NCBI GenBank assembly: GCA_013698195.1
Contig: JACCVK010000153.1
Span: forward strand, 1-5,989
DNA: 5,989 bases
Direction of reading: 5' to 3'
Origin: Actinomycetota bacterium
GTDB taxonomy: Bacteria > Actinomycetota > Thermoleophilia > Gaiellales > Gaiellaceae
Shown here: piece after piece, positions 1-5,287 of the stretch
How positions within the stretch are numbered: the first letter of the stretch is position 1
How the letters are laid out: every line of letters starts with the position of its first letter
Translations under genes and position numbers: made by a program
Notes under the pieces: model-generated
The model's input: only the letters and a program-made list of their open reading frames with translations
Database searches by the model: none
Told to the model about the DNA's origin: nothing

Positions 1-240
1 TGAAGAGGACTCCTGCGCTCGCGCGATCGTCAGCGTGTCGGTCGTGCGCGCCGTGACCCTGACGATCTCCGCGTTCGTTGAGAGGGGCTGCGCGCCCGTA
101 GGCCAGATGGTCGCGTTGAATGGAACGGCCGGGAACAGCGCACCCTGACCGGCTGTGACAACGAGCGAGGTACCGGACGCTGCTGGTGACGGTGCGGTTG
201 CGACGGCCGAATATGCGAAGTTGCTATGAGCGTCAGGCAT
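1..240 (-). CDS. Phage tail-type / minor structural protein, 3' end cut by the window
   Basis: An open frame starts at ATG (complement of 238-240) and stays open for exactly 80 codons to base 1, so its C-terminus lies outside the window. The protein opens MPDAHSNFAYSAVATAPSP and continues with a beta-rich pattern: TSLVVTAGQGALFP, then FNATIWPTGAQPLSTNAEI, then VRVTARTTDTLTIARAQESS. From memory this matches a widespread family of phage proteins of tail or minor-structural context in high-GC and metagenomic phages, in which this block forms the N-terminal domain. Biochemical function is not established by the sequence. No strong ribosome binding site precedes the ATG; only a weak GGTG-type stretch is visible. 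Codon third positions are G/C-rich and the frame agrees with the synonymous-only divergence from the duplicate at 271-320, which independently supports that this is the true reading frame. Confident as a gene, moderate on the structural role. Confidence 0.8.
   Translation of the reverse strand, partial: MPDAHSNFAYSAVATAPSPAASGTSLVVTAGQGALFPAVPFNATIWPTGAQPLSTNAEIVRVTARTTDTLTIARAQESSS
71..120 (-). repeat. Direct repeat copy A, inside the tail-type gene
   Basis: This 50-base segment encodes FNATIWPTGAQPLSTNA in the tail-type gene and matches 271-320 at 44 of 50 positions. The two copies lie exactly 200 bases apart in the same orientation. All six differences (82, 85, 91, 94, 97, 100) fall at third codon positions of this gene and are silent. 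Confidence 0.9.
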
Positions 241-270
241 CTACTGCACCGCGTGAATCCGCTCACGCCC

Positions 271-320
271 GCGTTCGTTGAAAGAGGCTGAGCCCCTGTC
301 GGCCAGATGGTCGCGTTGAA
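271..320 (-). pseudogene. Relic of a second copy of the tail-type gene (direct repeat copy B)
   Basis: Read on the minus strand from base 320, this stretch encodes the same peptide as copy A (FNATIWPTGAQPLSTNA) with six silent changes and no amino-acid change. It has no start codon of its own in frame outside the upstream gene, the frame differs from both neighbours, and similarity fades beyond about 320 and before about 271 (immediately upstream it reads ECPTP, downstream GVSGFTR). I read it as a fragment of a homologous gene that diverged under selection for protein sequence elsewhere and was left here by recombination or partial deletion. It sits in the 105-base gap between the 149-aa gene and the tail-type gene. 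An alternative is a short expressed peptide, which I consider unlikely. Confidence 0.7.
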
Positions 321-345
321 GGGCGTCGGGCACTCGCCCGCAACC

Positions 346-795
346 TTATGCCGCGGTGATCTTGAGGACGCCGGTCGAGTCCCACTGGATCGTGAACGTG
401 CCCGAGGCGACCGTCTCGTCGCCACCGAAGTTCACGTAGCCCATGACGGGATCCGTCGTGTTGGCTCCGGCGGTGTCCGAGTAGGTGACCGCGATCCGAG
501 CCGTGAAGGAGGCGGTCGTCCACTGCGCATCGGCAGCATCCAACCGGGTCTCGTTCGTGCCCGAGTCGTACGTCAGCGTCTTCGTTGCGAGCGTGACGCC
601 TCCGGCCGTGTAGCCGGTGCCGGTGATCTCGTTCGTCGCGTCGTTGAAGAAGTCGTCGGTGTCCTGCGCCGGTACGTAGGTGACCGTGTGCAACGAGGTC
701 TTGATCGTGTCCGTCACCCAGTCGACGCGGCGCGCGGCCGTGGCCGAGAACTGACCGACGAGAGCGTTTCCGTACCAGTTAGCGGTGACAGGCAT
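346..795 (-). CDS. 149-residue phage structural-type protein of unknown function
   Basis: ATG at 795-793 is preceded on the minus strand by AGGAG with 3 bases to the start, and the frame ends with TAA at 348-346. The protein begins MPVTANWYGNALVGQF, contains VDWVTDTIKTSLHTVTYVP (residues 24-42), a central NDATNEITGTGYTAGGVTLA (51-70), and ends with alternating beta-strand patterns such as GYVNFGGDETVASGTFTI. It is rich in Thr, Ala, Val and Gly, has no signal peptide or membrane segment, and is predicted by eye to be nearly all beta. I recognise this as a recurrent family in phage structural modules; the exact role (head decoration, head-tail connection or tail) is not known to me. It directly follows the portal gene after a 34-base gap carrying a shared start-associated motif, so separate or enhanced expression relative to the upstream genes is plausible. 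Confidence 0.82.
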   Translation of the reverse strand: MPVTANWYGNALVGQFSATAARRVDWVTDTIKTSLHTVTYVPAQDTDDFFNDATNEITGTGYTAGGVTLATKTLTYDSGTNETRLDAADAQWTTASFTARIAVTYSDTAGANTTDPVMGYVNFGGDETVASGTFTIQWDSTGVLKITAA

Positions 796-797
796 CC

Positions 798-814
798 GCT
801 CCTAGTATCGGAGC
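798..814 (-). promoter_or_regulatory. Leader hairpin holding the Shine-Dalgarno of the 149-aa gene, with the shared start motif
   Basis: On the minus strand GCTCC, a 7-base loop GATACTA, then GGAGC form a perfect 5-bp stem ending 2 bases before the ATG at 795. The ribosome binding site AGGAG lies at the loop end and in the 3' arm. The 12-base motif CCGATACTAGGA (800-811) lies within it and recurs before the portal gene. It could tune translation, or GATACT could be a -10-like element; the sequence does not decide between them. Confidence 0.5.
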
Positions 815-821
815 TAGAGCG
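811..821. repeat. 11-base inverted repeat, left arm (pairs with 2606-2616)
   Basis: GAGCTAGAGCG on the plus strand here is the exact reverse complement of 2606-2616. The two arms bracket the portal gene and the 76-aa zinc-finger-like gene, lying in the intergenic gap on each side. Each arm contains one of the only five CTAG sites in the window. The purpose is unknown; a cassette boundary or regulatory site are options. Confidence 0.5.
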
Positions 822-829
822 CCGTACCC

Positions 830-2314
830 TCAGACGCCGGGTCGAGTGGCCGCTCCGGGGACACCGCCGCCCCTCGAGCTGCGCCGACCCGCTGCTCCGG
901 GCGCGGCCGCTGTCCGCGCTCGGCTCGGGGTTCCGTTCTGGCGAGTCGCAGCCGGGAAGACGTCGCCGCCCTCGGGCCGAGCGCCGTTGGTCAGCCCCTC
1001 GGGAAGCGCATCCAGGTCGAGCATCTCGAGCACGGTGTCACGGATCTGCGGATGGACAACGTCGTAGCCTGCTCCAGCGAGGAGGGAGAGCGCGTTGATT
1101 ACGGCCTCGGCCGAGCGCTGCGAGATCTTGCGCACACGGACGGTCGGCGTCTCGATCTCCTTCCCGAAGTTGACGTCCACGAAGCGGCGGATGACGTCAC
1201 GCTGCGAGTCGAGCGCTATCTGCTTCGCGACCGCGGAGACGGAGAGGTAGTAGGGCTCGGCGATCGTCTCGCCCACGGCTCGAGAGCCCGTCTCGGTGAT
1301 CCCGAGCTGCGAGAACATCACGAGAGCGGCGGCGGCCATCTGGGAGTCGTAGTGGCGCAGGAGATTTGTCGGATCCTTCGCATCTCCGGTGTGGATCTTG
1401 AGCCCCCAGCCCTCGGTCTCCGTCGGAGAGATCTCGGGCCCGGCGAAGGCGACGTAGCCCTTCTCGTGCGTGCGGAGGTTCTGAGCGATCCTCTGCGCCC
1501 GCTCCTCGTCACGGGTGCCGCCCGACTTCGGGTAGCGGATCTCTGGCAGCCCGGACGCCCAGCGATCCCACGCGATCGCGGACGAGGTCGTGACCGCCTT
1601 CTTCAGCCGCCAGGGCTGGTACATCGCGCGAAGCAGGGACGTCCCCATCCAGTCGGTCTCGCCGTCCCGCTCGATCGAGTAGTGCGCGATCTTCTCTCCG
1701 GGGATCCCGCTCTCGGGCACGTTCGGGAGATCCTGGAAGACGCGGGTGATCGCTGCTGACTCGGCGTCCCACTTGATCTCCTTGATCGTCGAGGGACGGC
1801 GGAGCCCCATGCGGGCGATCGAGCGCATCGGCCGCTGCTCCGGCTTGTCGGGATCCTCGCGCCAGAACTCCAGCTCGCTCGCCCAGATGATCTCCTCGAG
1901 CACCGCTCCCCAGTCGAGGCAGAGGAGCCGCTGCGTGAGCCATTCGTCGTGCGACTGCGAGAGGCGACCGACGTGGTCTCCGAGCCCGAACTGCCATTCG
2001 CACGCTCGAGCGACGGCGCGGTCTATCGGATCCTTCCCCTCGTCGCGGGCCACAACCTCGTGCGTCGCGTTTCGAATCGGAAGCTTGTAGAGCCAGAGGA
2101 TCGCGCGGACCCAGGCGTCTGCCGTCCGCATCTCATTGAAGACGAGGTAGCGCGAGCGACCACGGAAGAGAGGGTTGATCTCCGAGCCAGCCGAGAAGAC
2201 GCCCGAGTACCACGACTCGGAGTCCGAGCCCGAGATTCCAGACGGCGGCGCGTTGAGATCACCCTGCGGCGTCGCGAAGAGCCGAAGCTCGCGATCGGTG
2301 AAAGGAATCCTCAC
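830..2314 (-). CDS. Phage portal protein, DUF935 / Mu gp29-like
   Basis: The portal forms the dodecameric ring at one capsid vertex through which terminase pumps DNA and to which the tail attaches. The 494-residue product has the usual length for the family. Visible landmarks in order: NEMRTADAWVRAILWLYKLPI (residues 60-80), typical of the N-terminal core; IAHYSIERDGETDWMGTSL near 209-227, followed by LLRAMYQPWRLKK; AWDRWASGLPEIRYP (248-262); and SQLGITETGSRAVGET (335-350), resembling the conserved GSRA-type segment of DUF935 proteins. Residues about 442-494 are low-complexity, rich in Ala, Gly, Pro and Arg, and probably disordered. The start is GTG at 2314-2312; no other in-frame start gives the conserved N-terminus, but AGGA lies only 2 bases upstream of it, an unusually tight spacing. 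It follows the 76-aa gene by 15 bases and precedes the 149-aa gene. Assignment is from remembered family patterns, not a search. Confidence 0.87.
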   Translation of the reverse strand: MRIPFTDRELRLFATPQGDLNAPPSGISGSDSESWYSGVFSAGSEINPLFRGRSRYLVFNEMRTADAWVRAILWLYKLPIRNATHEVVARDEGKDPIDRAVARACEWQFGLGDHVGRLSQSHDEWLTQRLLCLDWGAVLEEIIWASELEFWREDPDKPEQRPMRSIARMGLRRPSTIKEIKWDAESAAITRVFQDLPNVPESGIPGEKIAHYSIERDGETDWMGTSLLRAMYQPWRLKKAVTTSSAIAWDRWASGLPEIRYPKSGGTRDEERAQRIAQNLRTHEKGYVAFAGPEISPTETEGWGLKIHTGDAKDPTNLLRHYDSQMAAAALVMFSQLGITETGSRAVGETIAEPYYLSVSAVAKQIALDSQRDVIRRFVDVNFGKEIETPTVRVRKISQRSAEAVINALSLLAGAGYDVVHPQIRDTVLEMLDLDALPEGLTNGARPEGGDVFPAATRQNGTPSRARTAAAPGAAGRRSSRGGGVPGAATRPGV

Positions 2315-2316
2315 GT

Positions 2317-2328
2317 TCCTAGTATCGG
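2317..2328 (-). promoter_or_regulatory. Start-associated motif before the portal gene
   Basis: The minus-strand 12-mer CCGATACTAGGA sits 2 bases before the portal GTG and is identical to 800-811 before the 149-aa gene, where 4 bases separate it from the ATG. It merges a GATACT (-10-like) block with an AGGA (Shine-Dalgarno-like) block. It could be a phage-specific translation leader, as start-associated sequences are in some actinobacteriophages, or a promoter -10 for near-leaderless mRNA. Confidence 0.55.
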
Positions 2329-2329
2329 C

Positions 2330-2560
2330 TTACCGGCGGCGGCGGCGTGTCCTCGGCTCCGGGTTGATCTCGGGATGCGCGTCGGCGAGATGCGCCTGGA
2401 AGCGAGGGGTGATCTCCTTGACCGGGCCCGACTCGTCGAACCCGTCGCAGTGTGAGCACGTCGTCCGGCAGACCGAGCGGCCAGGGTCGTCGCTCCGATT
2501 CTTCTGCGGCTTCCACATACTCGCGACCGAGCCGATCGTGCTCGATAGCTTCTTCGCCAC
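2330..2560 (-). CDS. 76-residue zinc-finger-like basic protein
   Basis: The frame starts at GTG (2560-2558) and ends in TAA (2332-2330). The product begins MAKKLSSTIGSVASMWK and carries C31, then CSHC (35-38), then H57 and H62 in FQAHLADAHPE, giving a C-x2-C-x18-H-x4-H arrangement close to a C2H2 zinc finger with a longer loop. The tail is RTRRRRR (residues 70-76), strongly basic. Small proteins with a CxxC...H...HPE pattern are familiar in high-GC phage genomes next to terminase or portal, without a known function; nucleic-acid binding is a reasonable inference. It fills the gap between TerL (68 bases upstream) and portal (15 bases downstream). No convincing ribosome binding site precedes the GTG, and no other in-frame start is available upstream. 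An overlapping frame at 2606-2319 lacks these motifs and is rejected. Confidence 0.72.
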   Translation of the reverse strand: MAKKLSSTIGSVASMWKPQKNRSDDPGRSVCRTTCSHCDGFDESGPVKEITPRFQAHLADAHPEINPEPRTRRRRR

Positions 2561-2598
2561 GGTGGGCGACGGTATGGAGCGAGTCGGATGCCGCCCGT

Positions 2599-2613
2599 CT
2601 AGACACGCTCTAG
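2599..2613 (-). repeat. CTAG-ended inverted repeat after the terminase gene
   Basis: On the minus strand CTAGA, 5 bases GCGTG, then TCTAG make a perfect 5-bp inverted repeat located 15 bases past the terminase stop. There is no run of T after it, so it does not look like a rho-independent terminator. It could be a protein-binding site or part of the boundary repeat at 2606-2616. Confidence 0.45.
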
Positions 2614-2616
2614 CTC
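2606..2616. repeat. 11-base inverted repeat, right arm (pairs with 811-821)
   Basis: CGCTCTAGCTC on the plus strand is the exact reverse complement of 811-821. It lies in the gap between the terminase and the 76-aa gene and overlaps the CTAG-ended hairpin at 2599-2613. Confidence 0.5.
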
Positions 2617-2627
2617 GGACAGCCTTC

Positions 2628-4310
2628 CTAAAAATCCATCCCGTAGCTCAAGCCGGGGTCGATCTTCCCTGAGTCGTCCTCCCAGTAGTCCGCCGGGCGG
2701 CGAGCTGCGGCGAGCGAATCGGCGACCAGCGGGACGGGCCACTTGAAATGAACGCCGTAGGCGAAGGCGCGCATCATGTGGTTGTGCTCGTCGTTCTCGG
2801 GCTCGTCAGTGTCGAAGCGGCGGTTCCCCTGCGAGTCGGTCTTCCAACGGTTCGCCTTCATGTGACGGATGAAGTCCTCGCACCGAGGCGAGACGATCAG
2901 CGGCTTCGGCTGCCCCCCGAGTAGACGCTTGACCGCATCGACGGTGTTACGGATCCTGGCCGGGGAGGAGCTGATGACGTAGCCCTGGCGCGCGTATTGC
3001 GAGGTCAGGGACTCGCCGGTCGCGAGCTGCCTCGACTGCCCCGAGGGATCCCCGACGTTAAGCCACGTCTCGCGAACCCCGAACGTGCGCTGGTCTACTC
3101 CCAACGATCGAAGCTCCTCGTCCACCCTGGCCGCGATGGCCTCCGGTGGGATGCCCGTGGTCTCGACCTCGCCGATGACGCGAAGCTCGAGCGGGCCTTC
3201 CTGGCAGATGACGACCGCCGTCGGGTGGACGCCGTAGTCCCAGTAGGTCTCGATCCGCAGGTAGGGGTCGTAGGGGATGTCGCGCTCGGCGACGTGCAGG
3301 ACAGGATCGAACTCGGGATACACGCGCGCCGTGAGCGAGGCGGTGTAGTCGATGTCCAGCTCCTGAGCTACCTGCTCGTCGGTCAGCTCGAGGACGGCGT
3401 CGTCGTACCAGGGGGAGGTCGGGCGGCCCTCGAAGCGGTGCGGCCCGTCGGCATCGTGCGGGTCATAGCGCTCTCCTGCCACGGTCGCCGCGCAGCGTAC
3501 GCACCGCTCCGGCTCAGATCCGGCGACGTGCAGCCCGACCGAGTAGATCGGGTGATCAGTCCAGTGGTGGCGCAGGAACGTCCAGCCCCGAGGTCGACGA
3601 TCGCGCAGCTCGAAGTAGACGTTCCCCTCTCCGAACGGGGTCGAGAGCATCACACGCCCCGCTGGGATCGCTCGAGTCAGGGCGGCCTGCGCCTGCCTGC
3701 CCCAGCGAAGGCGCGCAGCCTCGTCGATGATCGCCCCTCGGAAGCGTCCGGATCGGCCCGGATCGGCAGTCTGCCCCGCGCCCGCCAGGAACCCGGTTGG
3801 CGTGTCGAGCCGCCGGATCCTCGGGTTGTTGCCGCCGACGAAGTGGAGCGGGGCTCGACCCAGCTCGACGGGCCAGCGCTCCCACATGAACTTCACCTTC
3901 CCGAAGAACGAGCCGTACGTGAGCCCCGAGTCGGCCACGGAGCCGAGATCCTGATGCTGGATGAGGAGCGGCACCGGCCAGTACGTGAGCGCCCAGAGCA
4001 CGGCGTAGGCGAAGGCAGTCGTGTCGCCCTCCTGGCGGGACTTCTCGACGTGGACGTTTCGGAAGCGGATGTCACCAGCGACCAGGGACTCGAGGTCGAT
4101 CCAGGAGACGACGTCCTCCTCCTGATGCGGCCACGCCCGGAAGACGGACTCGCCGTGGTCGGGATCCCAGACCTTGATTTTCCCCTCGCGGAGCGGAAGC
4201 AGGGGGTCGAGGCGGTAGCGCTCAATGTCCTGGCCGCGCTCTCCTCGCATGGCGGCGACAGCGGCGGTGTGAGCCGCGTGACCGAAACGAGCGCCCTCCG
4301 CGAGAGACAC
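2628..4310 (-). CDS. terL: Phage terminase large subunit (packaging ATPase and nuclease)
   Basis: TerL cuts concatemeric phage DNA and drives it into the prohead through the portal using ATP. In the 560-residue product the ATPase domain shows EKSRQEGDTT (residues 89-98) as the deviant Walker A of many terminases, where the lysine precedes SRQ rather than sitting in GKT, then RGAIIDEAAR (191-200) with Walker B acids D196 and E197, and MLSTP (221-225) as the coupling motif. A CxxC insert (C270, C273, with H285 and H291 nearby) precedes SPWYDDAV and QELDIDYTAS. The RNase H-like nuclease shows YWDYGVHPTAVV (D358), VGDPSG (D421) and DEHNHMMRAFAYG near 507-519. The start is taken at GTG 4310, 9 bases after the stop of the 84-aa gene; GGAG lies 12 bases upstream, which is distant. 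An internal ATG at 4250 is possible but lacks a better ribosome site. Stop is TAG at 2630-2628. Confidence 0.93.
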   Translation of the reverse strand: MSLAEGARFGHAAHTAAVAAMRGERGQDIERYRLDPLLPLREGKIKVWDPDHGESVFRAWPHQEEDVVSWIDLESLVAGDIRFRNVHVEKSRQEGDTTAFAYAVLWALTYWPVPLLIQHQDLGSVADSGLTYGSFFGKVKFMWERWPVELGRAPLHFVGGNNPRIRRLDTPTGFLAGAGQTADPGRSGRFRGAIIDEAARLRWGRQAQAALTRAIPAGRVMLSTPFGEGNVYFELRDRRPRGWTFLRHHWTDHPIYSVGLHVAGSEPERCVRCAATVAGERYDPHDADGPHRFEGRPTSPWYDDAVLELTDEQVAQELDIDYTASLTARVYPEFDPVLHVAERDIPYDPYLRIETYWDYGVHPTAVVICQEGPLELRVIGEVETTGIPPEAIAARVDEELRSLGVDQRTFGVRETWLNVGDPSGQSRQLATGESLTSQYARQGYVISSSPARIRNTVDAVKRLLGGQPKPLIVSPRCEDFIRHMKANRWKTDSQGNRRFDTDEPENDEHNHMMRAFAYGVHFKWPVPLVADSLAAARRPADYWEDDSGKIDPGLSYGMDF

Positions 4311-4319
4311 GTCGAGACG

Positions 4320-4574
4320 TTACTCCGCGAAGGCGTCGAGCGTCTCGCAGATGAGCCCATCGCACTCGGGCCCGAGGAGCTTGCCGCGCTGACACGTCGC
4401 CACGCCCCTCTCCGCAGTGATGTACGGCTGCGCGAGCCCGCACTTCAGGCAGACGACCTCGGAGCCCGCGGAATAAAACGCCGAATATTCGACCACCCCT
4501 CTTGACCGTCTCGCGGATCTCTTGGGGGCGCGCCTCTCCCGCTCAGCGCGGGTGAGCTTCCGCCTTCGGGTCAC
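4320..4574 (-). CDS. 84-residue cysteine-rich (possible zinc-binding) protein
   Basis: The GTG start (4574-4572) overlaps the stop of the sigma-like gene as GTGA, indicating translational coupling, and the stop TAA (4322-4320) is 9 bases before the terminase start. The N-terminus is very basic (MTRRRKLTRAERERRAPKRS). The second half has CLKCG (C42, C45), C61, C71 and C76, the last two in ECDGLIC, enough for a zinc-ribbon-like fold with CxxC as one half. I do not recognise a named family. Position immediately upstream of TerL and between a sigma-like factor and terminase suggests a nucleic-acid-binding accessory of packaging or late expression, which is inference only. Confidence 0.72.
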   Translation of the reverse strand: MTRRRKLTRAERERRAPKRSARRSRGVVEYSAFYSAGSEVVCLKCGLAQPYITAERGVATCQRGKLLGPECDGLICETLDAFAE

Positions 4575-5287
4575 GCCGGAACGCGGAGGTCTTCACGCAG
4601 GCGGAGCTTGCGGAGCTTCGCGGATACCCACGCCTCGGATTGACCGTGGAAGACCGCGACCTCGGCGTGCGAGTAGCCGAGCGCGATCGGGAGCACGACC
4701 TCGCGAAGGGTCGCTCGAATCTCCTCGTCCTCGATCGCGACGAGCGCGTGCGTGAACGAGCCCTCGGCCATCGCCGGTATCGCCTCCACGAGCACGACCT
4801 TCCCCATGACGTCCTGCTCAGTCTCGTCGGCGTAGTCGGAGCTTTCGAGCGCCTCAGAGGAGATCGCCCAGGCGAGAGCCTTCGGCGTGAACTGCCCCAG
4901 CTCGTCGCGGAACCAGTTGGTCAGGGCCAGGCGCGCCTTCCAGGTCACGTACGAGATCAGCCGCGGGTTGCGAGCCGGGTCCCAGGAGACGTAGGCGGAG
5001 TAGATCGCCTCGCGGATGTGACCCTCGGCGTCCTCGAAGTCGAGCCGTGCGGACTCGACGTCCTGCTCGGCACCGCGGCGACGTTCGTTCACGACCATCT
5101 CGGCGAGGCGAGCGACGTCGGCTACGGATCCTGACCCCTGGCCGAGCTGCACGCGCTCGCTCGAGCACGAGGAGCATCGCCAGTAGAGGACGTAGGGTCG
5201 TGTGCCGTTGACGGAGCCGGAGCGGTTCCACCTGGTCTCACGGCGGCAGGAGCGGCAGTAGTCGAGCGGCGAGCGTTCCTGCTTCAC
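4571..5287 (-). CDS. Sigma-70-like factor with N-terminal zinc ribbon
   Basis: The 238-residue product has three parts. Residues 11-41 hold a CxxC pair at C11/C14 and a second at C38/C41 (CRSC and CSSC), a classic zinc ribbon. Residues about 83-130 resemble sigma region 2: DFEDAEGHIREAIYSAY, then WDPARNPRLISYVTWKAR and NWFRDELG, matching the usual D-x-E-D opening and the DPxR...SYV...R block used in core binding and -10 recognition. Residues about 195-234 resemble region 4: VVLPIALGYSHAEVAVFHG followed by SEAWVSAKLRKLR, a helix-turn-helix for -35 or DNA contact. It probably acts on host RNA polymerase as a phage transcription factor, perhaps for late genes. The start is GTG at 5287, overlapping the preceding stop as GTGA; GGAGG lies 11 bases upstream inside a small hairpin. 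Alternatives are a sigma-derived DNA-binding protein that no longer initiates transcription. A search or fold prediction would settle the fold. Confidence 0.68.
   Translation of the reverse strand: MKQERSPLDYCRSCRRETRWNRSGSVNGTRPYVLYWRCSSCSSERVQLGQGSGSVADVARLAEMVVNERRRGAEQDVESARLDFEDAEGHIREAIYSAYVSWDPARNPRLISYVTWKARLALTNWFRDELGQFTPKALAWAISSEALESSDYADETEQDVMGKVVLVEAIPAMAEGSFTHALVAIEDEEIRATLREVVLPIALGYSHAEVAVFHGQSEAWVSAKLRKLRLREDLRVPA

Noticed and set aside
30..425. 131-codon minus-strand frame over the relic repeat
   Set aside because: It starts inside the 149-aa gene and ends inside the tail-type gene in the wrong frame for both. Only its middle, the relic FNATIWPTGAQPLSTNA, is meaningful, and that is reported separately.
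307..1098. 263-codon plus-strand frame across the 149-aa gene and portal end
   Set aside because: Antisense to two supported genes and crossing their junction; Arg-rich, no motif, typical shadow frame.
1052..1759. 235-codon plus-strand frame within the portal gene
   Set aside because: Antisense shadow of the portal coding sequence with no independent support.
2319..2606. 95-codon minus-strand frame between terminase and portal
   Set aside because: It overlaps the 76-aa frame that has the Cys/His motif and basic tail; it lacks motifs of its own and has a composition like a shifted frame.
2599..2613. Possible rho-independent terminator after the terminase gene
   Set aside because: The stem is only 5 bp, not GC-rich at its ends, and no T run follows on the minus strand.
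2997..4505. 502-codon open frame on the plus strand
   Set aside because: It lies antisense to the terminase gene, whose motifs are clear; its composition (Arg, Asp, Leu, Val, Gly) is the usual product of reading GC-rich coding DNA backwards, and it has no recognisable motif.
4601..4618. Perfect 9-base tandem repeat (GCGGAGCTT twice)
   Set aside because: It encodes the KLRKLR repeat in the region-4-like helix of the sigma-like protein, so coding constraint explains it.
4640..5134. 164-codon plus-strand frame
   Set aside because: Antisense to the sigma-like gene, whose zinc ribbon and sigma-like blocks identify the real strand.
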